Shown here one piece after another: positions 9,004-17,879 of a stretch of 63,498 nt of DNA. The stretch comes from DASVTR01 sp033855775 (lineage in GTDB: Bacteria; Acidobacteriota; Blastocatellia; Pyrinomonadales; Pyrinomonadaceae), in NCBI GenBank assembly GCA_033855775.1, contig JAWVFT010000004.1, forward strand, positions 1 to 63,498. Reading direction: 5' to 3'. The translations under genes were made by a program, and so were the position numbers. How positions within the stretch are numbered: position 1 is the stretch's first letter; each line of letters starts with the position of its first letter. The notes beneath the pieces were generated by a model that saw only the letters and a program-made list of their open reading frames with translations, did not search any database and was not told where the DNA came from.

Positions 9004-11543
9004 TGAAAAAAGAACTGCTGATGGCCTTCTGCCTGCTCGTCTGTCTCGCCGAAACGGAGTGGGCCATAGACTTTGGCGGCCTCGAACAGATTGGCCCCGT
9101 GGCGAATTATACGAAGACCGACCGGAGCATCACCTTCAACTGCCGCGACAATTCGCAGGTGCTCGTCACGGCTCTGGCTCCCGACCTCGTTCGCGTGCGC
9201 GTCTCTTTCCGTGGGCCGCTGCCCGCGCGCGACCATTCGTGGGCCATCGCCAAGACGGATTGGACGCCGCCCGAATGCGCAATCATCGAGCGGCCCGCAG
9301 AAGTCCTCCTCATCACGGACGAGATTGAAGTGGCAGTCCATCTCTCGCCGCTGCTCATCGAATTTCGTGACGCGCACACGCATCGCGTCATCAACTCGGA
9401 CGAACGCCCGATGATGTTCGACCCGAAGAGCGGCACAATCGCCGCCGCAAAGAAACTCGGCTTCGACGAACACTTTTACGGCCTTGGCGAAAAGGCCGCC
9501 CGCCTCGACAAGCGGCGCGAGCAGTTTCAAATGTGGAACACGGACATTCCCGGCTACAAGGAAGGAACCGACCCGGTTTACCAGAGCATTCCTTTTTACA
9601 TGGGTTGGGAGCGCGGCGCGGCCTACGGCATCTTCTTCGACAACAGCTATCGCACCTATTTCGACTTTGGCAAATCATCGCAAGCGTACTCGGCCTTCTC
9701 ATCTGAAGGCGGCGAGATGAACTACTACTTTTTTCAAGGTCCATCTATCAAAAAAATACTGGGCCGCTATACGGAGTTGACGGGCCGGATGCCTTTGCCG
9801 CCGTTGTGGGCGCTTGGGAATCAACAGAGCCGTTGGAGCTACTATCCGCAGGCGATGGCCGAGGAAGTCGTTAACGAATATCGCCGCCGCGACTTGCCGC
9901 TCGACGTGCTTCATCTGGACATTGATTACATGCAAGCCTATCGCGTCTTCACCTTCAACACCGAACGCTTTCCAGACCCGAAAGCCTTCACGGACAAGCT
10001 GCGGCAGCAGGGCGTCAAGGTCATCACCATCGTTGACCCCGGCGTCAAATACCAGCCGCCCGCGCCCGTAGCAAGCAAGCCGAACGCTGTTGCTACTGCC
10101 GCCACGGCGCATCCCGAACTCGCCGCGCAGGACAAGAGCTACTACGTCTTCAATCAAGGCATGGAGAAGAACTATTTCCTCAAGCGCAAGAGCGGCGACC
10201 TCTACATTCCGAAGGTCTGGCCGGGCGAGAGCGTCTTCGTTGACTACACGCTCGCGGACGCGCGCCGCTGGTGGGGCGACCTGCATCGCGCTTACACCGA
10301 CAACGGCATCGCCGGAATCTGGAACGACATGAACGAGCCTTCGGACTTCGTTGACCAGACCGGCAAGGCACAGATGGATGTCGTCAACTACGACGAGGGC
10401 GAAAATTCCACGCACGCCAAGAATCGCAACGTCTTCGCGCTCCTGATGGCCCGCGCGACTTACGAAGGACTCGAACGCCTTCAACCCGACAAGCGGCCTT
10501 ACATCATCACGCGCGCGGCCTACGCGGGCATCCAGCGTTATTCGACGATGTGGACGGGCGACACCAACAGCACTTGGGACGCGCTCGCCTTGAGCGTGCC
10601 GATGTTTCAAACGCTCGGCCTTTCGGGCGAGACTTTCGTCGGGGCGGACATCGGCGGCTTCATCGGTCGCGGCAGCGGCGAACTGTTGACGCGCGCTTAT
10701 CAAGTCGGCTTTCTCACGCCCTTCTGTCGCAACCACAAAGTCATAGACGGCTACGACCAGGAGCCATGGCGCTTCGGCAAGTATTATGAAGACATCATTC
10801 GCAAGTACTTGAAGCTTCGCTATCGCCTGCTGCCGTTTCTCTACACGACGCTCGAAGAAGCGCATCGCACGGGCGTTCCGCTCTTCCGCCCGCTCCTGCT
10901 GAATTACCAGCAGGACTACAACACGCTCAACATTGACGACGAGTTTATGGTCGGCACAGACCTGCTCGTCGCGCCCGTCCTCAAGCCGGACGTGACGAGC
11001 CGCATGGTCTACCTGCCCGAAGGCGTCTGGCAAGATTACTGGACGGGCAAACGATATTCCGGCTCGCAGATGATTCGCGTCGAAGCTCCTTTGGAGACTG
11101 TGCCGATGTTCGTGCGCGGCGGCAGCATCATTCCGCTCGGGCCGGAGATGAACTACACGGGCGAGAAGCCGACCGACCCGATTGCCTTCGACATTTACGC
11201 CGACGATAAAGGAGAAGCTTCAAGCGCGCTCTATGAAGACGACGGCACGAGCCCCGCGTACAAGCAGGGCGTCTTTCGCCGGACGCGCTTGAGCGTGGCT
11301 GCTATGAATCGTGGCTGGCAGATTAACGTGGCCGCGCCCGAAGGCAATTATCAACCCGCCGCGCGCAGCTTCTTCTTCAACTTTAAATCCGCTGCCGCCG
11401 CCCCGCGCAGCGTCACGCTCGATGGACGCCCGCTCGCCCCTCTGTCATCAAACGCGAAGGGCAACGGCTGGCTCCGAGACGCGGGCGGCCTTAGCATACG
11501 CATCACGGACGACGGCAAGGCTCATCAAATAGAGATTAAGTGA
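9000..11543 (+). CDS. Secreted alpha-glucosidase (GH31)
   Basis: This is an 847-residue family 31 glycoside hydrolase with an N-terminal signal peptide (MMKKELLMAFCLLVCLAETEWA). The fold order is visible: N-terminal beta-sandwich, then (beta/alpha)8 barrel with DVLHLDIDYM, then the nucleophile Asp443 in GIWNDMNEPS and the acid/base Asp521 in WTGDTNSTW, then C-terminal beta domains (DLLVAPVL, FVRGGSIIPLG). The WNDMNEP motif is that of alpha-glucosidases rather than YicI-type alpha-xylosidases. It starts inside the GH15 stop (ATGA), with no Shine-Dalgarno of its own, so translation is probably coupled. It trims malto- or isomalto-oligosaccharides in the periplasm or outside the cell. Confidence 0.92.
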   Translation: MMKKELLMAFCLLVCLAETEWAIDFGGLEQIGPVANYTKTDRSITFNCRDNSQVLVTALAPDLVRVRVSFRGPLPARDHSWAIAKTDWTPPECAIIERPAEVLLITDEIEVAVHLSPLLIEFRDAHTHRVINSDERPMMFDPKSGTIAAAKKLGFDEHFYGLGEKAARLDKRREQFQMWNTDIPGYKEGTDPVYQSIPFYMGWERGAAYGIFFDNSYRTYFDFGKSSQAYSAFSSEGGEMNYYFFQGPSIKKILGRYTELTGRMPLPPLWALGNQQSRWSYYPQAMAEEVVNEYRRRDLPLDVLHLDIDYMQAYRVFTFNTERFPDPKAFTDKLRQQGVKVITIVDPGVKYQPPAPVASKPNAVATAATAHPELAAQDKSYYVFNQGMEKNYFLKRKSGDLYIPKVWPGESVFVDYTLADARRWWGDLHRAYTDNGIAGIWNDMNEPSDFVDQTGKAQMDVVNYDEGENSTHAKNRNVFALLMARATYEGLERLQPDKRPYIITRAAYAGIQRYSTMWTGDTNSTWDALALSVPMFQTLGLSGETFVGADIGGFIGRGSGELLTRAYQVGFLTPFCRNHKVIDGYDQEPWRFGKYYEDIIRKYLKLRYRLLPFLYTTLEEAHRTGVPLFRPLLLNYQQDYNTLNIDDEFMVGTDLLVAPVLKPDVTSRMVYLPEGVWQDYWTGKRYSGSQMIRVEAPLETVPMFVRGGSIIPLGPEMNYTGEKPTDPIAFDIYADDKGEASSALYEDDGTSPAYKQGVFRRTRLSVAAMNRGWQINVAAPEGNYQPAARSFFFNFKSAAAAPRSVTLDGRPLAPLSSNAKGNGWLRDAGGLSIRITDDGKAHQIEIK

Positions 11544-11693
11544 TAAGGTTAAAGGCGAAAGAAAGAGTCGCTCGGATTGTCTTCAATTATGCTTTATGCC
11601 TTGTCTCATTAAGTCTCCTTCAATTCCCGGTCGGAAGCGGCGAGATGCGTAAGTCTTCGAGCAGCGACGAAACTGCTGTAGAGCAGTGAAGCT

Positions 11694-13298
11694 ATGAAAA
11701 GAAGAGCTGTTCCAACCATTGTCTTCATTCTTGGCGTCGCTCTCTTAGCTGTGCTGCCGGTATTGATAAAGGGTCTTCCTTACGGCCCCGATTCAACCGC
11801 CTATTACCGAATCTGTCTGGCCTTCTATCAAGACCTGCGGCAGGGCGACTGGTTCCCGGCATGGGTTGCCAATTCGTCCGGCGGATACGGCGATCTCTCC
11901 GTCAGGTTCTACCCGCCTTTGACCTTTTACCTTGCGTCGCTCTTTCGCGCGCTGACGGGCGATTGGCACAGGGCCAGCCTCTTGCTGTTTTATCTCTTCT
12001 CGGTCGTCGGCGCGGCGGGCGTCTACTTCTGGGCCGCCAGTTTAACCGCGCGCAAGTGGGCCATCATCGCGGCAGCCGTCTTCTGCTTCCTGCCTTTCCA
12101 CGTCACCGAACTCTATACGGCCTTCATGCTGCCGCAGTTTGCCGCCGCCGGTTTCCTCGCCTTCGCTCTCGGCTGCGTCGAGCGAATCTGCCAGTCTCGA
12201 AGGCGGGATTGCTGCTACGTCGCGGGCCTGGGCTCGGCTTACGCCCTTCTCATATTGACGAACCTGCCGCTGGCGCTAATCGGCTCTCTGTCTCTCGCGC
12301 TCTACGCCGCTTTACGCTTAACGCGAAGCCATCTCAAACGCCAGCTTGCCGCGCTCGCTGTGGGCGCGACTTTAGGACTACTGGCGAGCGGATTTTTCTT
12401 AATCAAGGTTCTCACCGAAACAAAATGGTTGTCGGGCGATAAGAACCACTATCGCGCGTGGTACGATTACGGCAATAACTTCCTGCTCTCTTCCGGGCCG
12501 GAAGGCTCTGCTCTCTGGCTGGTCAATCTCATCGCCGCCGCGACTCTCGTGGCGCTGCTGCCTTCCTCCATTCTCCTGTTAAAGCAGCAGCGTAGACGTT
12601 ATGCCCCGCTGGTCGTTTTGGCCTTCGCGGCGCTCTTCATGGCTACGTCGCTCAGCAAACCATTGTGGCTGATAATTCCGAAGCTGGCCGAGGTGCAGTT
12701 TCCGTGGCGCTGGCTCTCGGTCACAACCATCACTGGCGCGGTGATTATCGGCGTCGCGTTTCCGCAGTGGCTTGTCGTGGCCCGCGGTCGCTACCGGCCT
12801 CTCGCCATCCTCGCCTTCGGTGTGTTACTAATCGCCGTCTCATTTAGCGCGTTACAACTGATGAAGGGCGCGGTATTCCTGAGCCGCGAGGCTTTCAACG
12901 GTCTGATAGCGCAGACGGAGACGAAGGAAGGAACGGAGGCAGACCAGTATTGGCTTCCCGTGTGGGCGCGACCGTCGCCGTCGCTCCCTCAGCCAGGGGC
13001 ATCGCTGGTCAGTGGGCAAACATTTAGCGCGGCGAATGCAGGAACGATTAAGATTAAAACTTTCTATTACCCGCGCTGGCATGCTTTCATGGAAACCGAA
13101 TCGCTCCCCGTGTCGCCCGATTCAGATGGCAGCATGCTGTTGAGCGTCCCGCGCAGCGGCGAAGTCAGGGTCGTGTGGGTCGAACCTTTAGCGGCGCAGG
13201 CCGCAAAGGCTTTAAGCCTGCTCGTCTGGTGCTTGCTTTTGGGCGCGTTAATTTTCTACAACTTTCGGCAGGAGCCTGATGAGCCAGAACAAGATTGA
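11694..13298 (+). CDS. Polytopic membrane protein, PTPS-related/GT-C-like
   Basis: This protein has 534 residues and about ten hydrophobic segments. The first extracytoplasmic loop (GPDSTAYYRICLAFYQDLRQ, then GDWFPAWVANSSGGYGDLSVRFYPPLTFYL) resembles the conserved first loop of membrane proteins annotated as 6-pyruvoyl-tetrahydropterin-synthase-related (PF10131). These look like lipid-linked glycosyltransferases of the GT-C superfamily. The C-terminus has a soluble beta-rich stretch (YYPRWHAFMETESLPV) and a last membrane helix. No catalytic role can be assigned from sequence alone. It sits alone between the GH31 gene and the acetyltransferase, on the same strand. Confidence 0.55.
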   Translation: MKRRAVPTIVFILGVALLAVLPVLIKGLPYGPDSTAYYRICLAFYQDLRQGDWFPAWVANSSGGYGDLSVRFYPPLTFYLASLFRALTGDWHRASLLLFYLFSVVGAAGVYFWAASLTARKWAIIAAAVFCFLPFHVTELYTAFMLPQFAAAGFLAFALGCVERICQSRRRDCCYVAGLGSAYALLILTNLPLALIGSLSLALYAALRLTRSHLKRQLAALAVGATLGLLASGFFLIKVLTETKWLSGDKNHYRAWYDYGNNFLLSSGPEGSALWLVNLIAAATLVALLPSSILLLKQQRRRYAPLVVLAFAALFMATSLSKPLWLIIPKLAEVQFPWRWLSVTTITGAVIIGVAFPQWLVVARGRYRPLAILAFGVLLIAVSFSALQLMKGAVFLSREAFNGLIAQTETKEGTEADQYWLPVWARPSPSLPQPGASLVSGQTFSAANAGTIKIKTFYYPRWHAFMETESLPVSPDSDGSMLLSVPRSGEVRVVWVEPLAAQAAKALSLLVWCLLLGALIFYNFRQEPDEPEQD

Positions 13299-13406
13299 GA
13301 ACATGCAGACGGGCAACAGGAACACGAACCACGAACGAGCACGAAACAACGCCCGGAGCTTTTATTCCAACTGCCTTTTTGCTTTGGCCTTTCATCGGAG
13401 ACGAAG

Positions 13407-14231
13407 ATGATGCTATTCGCAGACCTTGCGCTGGCGCGTCGTTTAGAGTTGCACGAAGGCTACGGGATTTCCCATTCGATGAAGATGCTCGCCGAGTTGC
13501 AGCCCGAAGTCGGCGCGACGTTCGAGATGGTGGCGGGAGCTTACGCTGTCTTCGCCGGTCGTGATTCGCCGATAACACGCGCCATTGGTCTGGGCATGAA
13601 CGGCGCGGTCAGCGCGTCGGACATCGAACAGGTCGAAGAGTTTTATCGCAGCCGCAACGCGCCCGCGCAGATTGACCTCTGCCCGCTGGCCGACGCCTCT
13701 TTGAAGACGCTCTTGAACGAGCGCGGCTATCAATTGCGCGACTTCGCCAACGTCTGGGTGCTGCCTCTGACGAACGAAGATGAAGACACAGCGGCGGGCG
13801 CGACGGCTGACGGCGTGAGCGTCAGGGAGACTGTCGCGGCGGACGCGGACACATGGATTCGCGCCGTCAGCGGCGGCTTCGCGGAGCGCGAAGATTTGCT
13901 GCCCGCAGAGCTTGAGATAGCGACCGTCTTCTTCCATGAACCCGAAACTCGTTGCTTCCTGAGCTTCGTTGACGGGCGCGCGGCTGGCGGCGGCGCGTTG
14001 TTCATGCACGAGGGCGTCGGAGCTTTTTTCAGCGGCAGCACGCTGCCCGCAGCGCGCGGTCGTGGAGCGCAAACGGCTTCGCTTCAGGCTCGCCTGCGGG
14101 CCGCGCGCGAGGCCGGATGCGACCTCGCTTTAGTCAAGACTTCGCCCGGCACGGCTTCGCAGCGCAACGTGCAGCGCGCGGGCTTTCGTCTCGCTTACAC
14201 GAAGGCGACGATGCTGCGCGCCTGGGCTTGA
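13407..14231 (+). CDS. GNAT-family N-acetyltransferase
   Basis: The protein has 274 residues. The C-terminal half carries the acetyl-CoA-binding region of the GNAT fold: the strand GVGAFFSGSTLPAARGRGAQTASLQARLR supplies the R/Q-x-x-G-x-G/A loop, and SQRNVQRAGFRLAYTK is the final beta-alpha-beta. The N-terminal half (about residues 1-125) has a degenerate GNAT-like layout, so this may be a tandem GNAT. The substrate is unknown. A GGAG sequence lies just upstream of the ATG. The 108 bases before it contain short ACGAACC-like repeats but no gene. Confidence 0.75.
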   Translation: MMLFADLALARRLELHEGYGISHSMKMLAELQPEVGATFEMVAGAYAVFAGRDSPITRAIGLGMNGAVSASDIEQVEEFYRSRNAPAQIDLCPLADASLKTLLNERGYQLRDFANVWVLPLTNEDEDTAAGATADGVSVRETVAADADTWIRAVSGGFAEREDLLPAELEIATVFFHEPETRCFLSFVDGRAAGGGALFMHEGVGAFFSGSTLPAARGRGAQTASLQARLRAAREAGCDLALVKTSPGTASQRNVQRAGFRLAYTKATMLRAWA

Positions 14232-14276
14232 GCCGGCAAGCAAGCGAGCATGACGAACGATGAAGAGTGAACGATG

Positions 14277-14305
14277 TCAGGATGAAAGCGCGTCTTTCAT
14301 CCTGA
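14277..14305. promoter_or_regulatory. Perfect 12-bp hairpin before pfk gene
   Basis: TCAGGATGAAAG at 14277-14288 is followed by a 5-base loop and its exact complement at 14294-14305. There is no T-run after it, and the pfk start is only 24 bases away. It could terminate transcription from the acetyltransferase gene or protect or control the 5' end of the pfk message. Which of these is right cannot be read from sequence. Confidence 0.6.
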
Positions 14306-14329
14306 AGAGTAGAGAAAGGTTTAGGGCAG

Positions 14330-15448
14330 ATGTCTGAAGTCAAACGCATTGGCGTCTTAACGGGCGGCGGCGACGCGCCGGGGCTGAATCCCGCGCTCAA
14401 AGGGTTGGTCTATCGCGCTTCGGAGCACGACATGGAAGTCGTCGGGCTTTACGACGGCTGGCGCAGTCTGCTCAACCCGCTGCCGGAAGTGTTGCCGCTC
14501 GACCGCTCGAAGGTGCGGCGTTGGGATCGTGACGGCGGCACGAACCTTGGCTCTTCGCGCACCAATCCCTTCAAGACGACCAACGAAGAAGGAGCGCGCG
14601 TTGACCGTTCAAGCGAAGTGTTGGAGAACATCTCGCGGCTCGGTCTGGACGCGCTGGTCGTCTGCGGCGGCGAGGATACGCTCGGCGTCGCGGCGAGGCT
14701 CGCGGAGCAGGGCGTGCGCGTCGTCGGCGTTCCCAAAACGATTGACAAGGATTTGGCCGGAACCGACTACACGCTCGGCTTCGACACGGCGCTGCGCAAC
14801 GTCACGGAAATCATCGAACGCTCGCGCACGCCCGCGGGCTCGCACGGTTGGGTGCAGATTATCGAAGTGATGGGTCGCCATGCCGGACACCTCGCGCTCT
14901 GGGCGGGCGTCGCGGGCCACGCCGACTTGATATTGATTCCAGAGCATCCGTTTCGTTACGAGAAAGTTTACGGCCACCTTCGCGAGCGGCTTGGCGACGT
15001 GACGAGCAGCGGGCGCGACCCCTTGCGCCCGCGCTATTCCGTCATCGTCGTCGCCGAAGGAGCCTACGCCGAAGACGGCGAACTGGTGACGGTTGACGAC
15101 CGCCACGATGCGTTCGGCCACGCGCGCCTCGGCGGCATAGGCGAAGTGCTGGCCCGCCGCATCATGAGCGAGACGCCTTACGATGCGCGCTCGGCGATGC
15201 TCGGACACCCGCAACGCGGCGGCCCGCCGAGTCCCATAGACCGCATCATGGGCATGATGTTCGGGGCGCGAGCGGCGGACGCCGTGGCCGCGGGCGACTT
15301 CGGCAAGATGGTTTCGGTGCGCGGGCTGGCCCCGGCGCACGAACTCTCGCTCGTCAACATCTCGGAGACGCTCGGCAAGCTGAACACGGTGGATGTCGAA
15401 CGCCACTACGACACGGAGCGTTATCATCTGAAGGGCATCGGCATGTGA
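14330..15448 (+). CDS. 6-phosphofructokinase, residues of the PPi-dependent type
   Basis: This is a family A phosphofructokinase of 372 residues converting fructose-6-phosphate to fructose-1,6-bisphosphate. The phosphoryl-donor loop starts GVLTGGGDAPGLN. The motif GGEDT has Asp at residue 116, and VPKTID has Lys at 136. These are 20 residues apart, like positions 104 and 124 of E. coli PfkA, where ATP enzymes have Gly/Gly and PPi enzymes have Asp/Lys. The catalytic TIDKDL segment and the substrate segment EVMGRHAGHLAL are present. I therefore infer use of pyrophosphate and a reversible reaction. The start has AGGG just upstream. Confidence 0.9.
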   Translation: MSEVKRIGVLTGGGDAPGLNPALKGLVYRASEHDMEVVGLYDGWRSLLNPLPEVLPLDRSKVRRWDRDGGTNLGSSRTNPFKTTNEEGARVDRSSEVLENISRLGLDALVVCGGEDTLGVAARLAEQGVRVVGVPKTIDKDLAGTDYTLGFDTALRNVTEIIERSRTPAGSHGWVQIIEVMGRHAGHLALWAGVAGHADLILIPEHPFRYEKVYGHLRERLGDVTSSGRDPLRPRYSVIVVAEGAYAEDGELVTVDDRHDAFGHARLGGIGEVLARRIMSETPYDARSAMLGHPQRGGPPSPIDRIMGMMFGARAADAVAAGDFGKMVSVRGLAPAHELSLVNISETLGKLNTVDVERHYDTERYHLKGIGM

Positions 15449-15462
15449 GCGAGCGATAAAGG

Positions 15463-16590
15463 ATGAACGAAAGCATCAACTGGGAGGAAGTCCGCCGCGA
15501 CTTTCCCGTCGCTGAACAACTTGCTTATTTGAACAGCGCTGCGGCCGGGCCTGTGCCGCGCTGTGTGGCCTTGGCGGCGCGCGAGTTTTATCAGGAGATG
15601 ATGATGGAAGGCGACGCCGCATGGGATGAATGGCTCAGGCGGCGCGAACTCATACGCGCTCGCGTCGCAGAGTTCATCAACGCCGACCCGGATGAGATAG
15701 CCTTCACGATTAACACTTCGTCCGGCATGAACCTCATCGTTGACGCGCTTGAGAAGCGCGGCGAAGTCATCTCCTGCGACCTCGAATTTCCCGTCACAAC
15801 TCTTCCATGGCTGCATCGCGGCGTCCCCGTTCGCATGCTGGAAAATCAAGACGGCGAAATCGCAGCCGAACAAGTCCGGCAAGAGATGAAGGCGGGCGCG
15901 GGCATCATCTGCCTCAGCCACGTGCAGTATTCCAACGGCTTTCGCTGCGACCTTGAAGAGTTGGGGCGCAACAAGGAAGGCTGCCTGCTGGTCGTCAACG
16001 CGAGCCAGTCCGCGGGAGCCTTGCAGATTGACGTGAAGCGGATGCGGATTGACGCGCTCTGCGCGACCGGGCATAAGTGGATGCTCTCCGGCTACGGCTC
16101 AGGCTTCGTGTATCTCAGCCGCGAGTTGCTGCGAGAGACGCGGGCGCGCGCCGTCAGTTGGCTCAGCGTCGAAGAGCCTTTCACGATGGACAATCGCCGG
16201 TTCAAGCCGCGCGCCGACGCAGCCGCCCGCGCCGAAATGGGCTGCCCGCATTTCGCAGGCATCTTCGCCCTCGGCGCGTCGGTCGAATACATGCTCGGCT
16301 TAGGCCAGCAGAACATAGAGCGGCGCGTCCTTGACTTGAACCGACGCCTGACCGCGCGATTGATGGAGACGGGCTGGCAGACGCTCTCGCCTGTGCGTGA
16401 TGAAGGCTCGCGCTCAGGCGAGACGCTGGTCGCAGCCGCGCGCCCGAAGCGCACGGTCGCGCGCCTCGCCCAACACGGCGTCGCCGTCACCGAAAAACCG
16501 CAGGGCTTCCGCGTCGCTACTCACTTCTTCAACGACGAAGCTGATATTGAAAGATTGATTGCCGCGCTCGAAGATGCGCGCGGCTTGTAG
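15463..16590 (+). CDS. Class V PLP-dependent aminotransferase/desulfurase-like
   Basis: This is a 375-residue fold-type I PLP enzyme of the class V group (cysteine desulfurase, isopenicillin N epimerase and relatives). The N-terminal YLNSAAAGPVP segment, the VNASQSAGALQIDVKRM segment (Asp and Gln contacting PLP in the family), and the PLP lysine in ATGHKWMLSGYGSG are all visible. No conserved Cys loop typical of NifS/IscS is evident near the C-terminus, so amino-acid or epimerase chemistry is as likely as sulfur transfer. The start at 15463 follows pfk by only 14 bases, so the two are probably cotranscribed. Confidence 0.78.
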   Translation: MNESINWEEVRRDFPVAEQLAYLNSAAAGPVPRCVALAAREFYQEMMMEGDAAWDEWLRRRELIRARVAEFINADPDEIAFTINTSSGMNLIVDALEKRGEVISCDLEFPVTTLPWLHRGVPVRMLENQDGEIAAEQVRQEMKAGAGIICLSHVQYSNGFRCDLEELGRNKEGCLLVVNASQSAGALQIDVKRMRIDALCATGHKWMLSGYGSGFVYLSRELLRETRARAVSWLSVEEPFTMDNRRFKPRADAAARAEMGCPHFAGIFALGASVEYMLGLGQQNIERRVLDLNRRLTARLMETGWQTLSPVRDEGSRSGETLVAAARPKRTVARLAQHGVAVTEKPQGFRVATHFFNDEADIERLIAALEDARGL

Positions 16591-16639
16591 CGTTACTCGC
16601 TTCTCTGACACGCTACGCGGCTGTCTTCGAGACTTGCGG

Positions 16640-16734
16640 TTTCACGCTGGAGGCGCAAAGTAAAAACCAAAGCTCGCAAAGAAGCAGTCAACCATTTGCG
16701 CCTTCTGTTTCTGCTTTGCGCCTCCAGCGTGAAA
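16640..16734. terminator. Inverted repeat between convergent genes
   Basis: A perfect 21-base arm pair (16640-16660 and 16714-16734, arms beginning TTTCACGCTGG) is separated by a 53-base loop that contains degenerate versions of the arm. It lies between the end of the class V aminotransferase gene and the end of the convergent lysR gene. A two-way terminator is the likely role. Confidence 0.6.
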
Positions 16735-16745
16735 TTGCTCGTTGC

Positions 16746-17705
16746 TCAGGAGCCGACGCGTTTTCGCTTAGCGTTCACGTTCGGCGTTTTTCGTCTGGTT
16801 GAAGCAGCTTGAGATTCGCTTTTGAAGAACTGTCGGCAGAGGCGCACGAAAGTTTGTGCGATGGGCGAGTCGTAGCCGCCGCTCAGTTTGGCGAGGCCGA
16901 GTTCCCAGTTGATACGCGCGCCCTCAATCCACCATGCGACCAGCCGCCCGCTCTTAATCTCCTCGCGCGTCGAACGCCAGGGTACGATGCCGATGCCCAT
17001 CTCTTCTTCGACCATTCGCTTAATCGCCGCCAGACGGCTCAACTCCATCTTGATGATTGGATGCTCGCCCGCCTCCGCAAAGAATCCGTCAATCAGCCGC
17101 CGCGTGTTGCCGCCGCGCTCGCCGAGTATCAACTGCTCTTTGGCCAGCGCGCCTGCCGTCACCACGCGCTGCTTCGCCAGCTTATGACGCGGGCTGGCGA
17201 TGGCGACCAACTCATCGCGGCTCAGGACTTCGGTTTGAATGCCGCGCGTCTCGACCGGCAAAGAGACGAAGGCCACGTCCAGCTTGCCCGCCAAAATCTG
17301 CTTGACTAAAGCCTCGCTCGTTCCCGAAGCGATAGAGACTTCGGCGCGCGGGTGGAGCGCGCGCAACTCCTTCAGGATTTGCGGCAAAGGGTCTGCCGTC
17401 ACCATCGCCGACGCGCTGCCGACGCGCAGGCGTCCATGTTCGGCTCCGGCCAGCGCGGCGATTTCGGCCCGCGCCGCGTCGTGCTCGCGCAGGATGGCAT
17501 GCGCGCGTTCGAGCAGTGCTTCGCCCGCTTCCGTCATGATGACGCGACGCGGCGCGCGTATAAAAAGCGGAGCGCCGACTTCCGTTTCCAGTTGCTTGAG
17601 TTGCATGCTGATGGCCGCCTGCGTGACGTGAACGCGCGCCGCGCCCGCCGTGAAAGTTCCCGTCTCGGCGATGGCGATGAAGGCTTTTAACTGGCGGATT
17701 TCCAT
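16746..17705 (-). CDS. LysR-family transcriptional regulator
   Basis: This is a 319-residue LysR-type regulator. The winged helix-turn-helix is at residues 1-60 (MEIRQLKAFIAIAETGTF, TQAAISMQLKQLE). The periplasmic-binding-like effector domain follows from about residue 90 (GRLRVGSASAMV, KLDVAFVSLPV). It is transcribed divergently from the MurK-like kinase gene, the usual arrangement for a LysR protein and its target. A TTAT-N7-ATAA site lies 23 bases upstream of its own start, in the shared promoter region. The same site occurs before the receptor gene at 26738. I infer that it controls MurNAc/peptidoglycan scavenging genes and senses a sugar or muropeptide intermediate. Confidence 0.92.
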   Translation of the reverse strand: MEIRQLKAFIAIAETGTFTAGAARVHVTQAAISMQLKQLETEVGAPLFIRAPRRVIMTEAGEALLERAHAILREHDAARAEIAALAGAEHGRLRVGSASAMVTADPLPQILKELRALHPRAEVSIASGTSEALVKQILAGKLDVAFVSLPVETRGIQTEVLSRDELVAIASPRHKLAKQRVVTAGALAKEQLILGERGGNTRRLIDGFFAEAGEHPIIKMELSRLAAIKRMVEEEMGIGIVPWRSTREEIKSGRLVAWWIEGARINWELGLAKLSGGYDSPIAQTFVRLCRQFFKSESQAASTRRKTPNVNAKRKRVGS

Positions 17706-17727
17706 GCCGCGACTATATCACCGATTC

Positions 17728-17762
17728 TTATTGTCTTGATAAAATCTTTTAGTTTCCATTAT
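17728..17762. promoter_or_regulatory. LysR-type operator, murK/lysR intergenic
   Basis: The 15-base dyad TTAT-N7-ATAA at 17728-17742 fits the T-N11-A rule of LysR boxes. It runs into a 25-base stretch (17738-17762) that matches 26459-26483 at 23 of 25 positions. It lies just upstream of a TATAAT sequence, as an activator site would. Confidence 0.65.
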
Positions 17763-17776
17763 ACGGCGGCGGCGAC

Positions 17777-17782
17777 TATAAT
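17777..17782 (+). promoter_or_regulatory. Predicted -10 box for the murK-murQ operon
   Basis: A perfect TATAAT lies 49 bases downstream of the start of the LysR box. The -35 position (TTTCCA/TTCCAT) is poor, which suits an activator-dependent promoter. The leader before the kinase ATG would be about 90 bases long. Confidence 0.55.
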
Positions 17783-17879
17783 CTCTTTGTTAGTTGCGCG
17801 CCGAAAGTGTGTGTGCGGCGCGACGTGAGCGGCAAGGCGGTAAGGTTTGCTAGAGTCGAAGAACAGGATTGCGAGTTTG

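Noticed and set aside
9699..11033. 444-residue open frame on the minus strand inside the GH31 gene
   Set aside because: It lies opposite the catalytic barrel of GH31 and its translation shows no family motif.
9000..11543. GH31 enzyme as an alpha-xylosidase matching the xylose-type importer
   Set aside because: The nucleophile motif is WNDMNEP, the alpha-glucosidase form, not the KTDFGE-like form of YicI.
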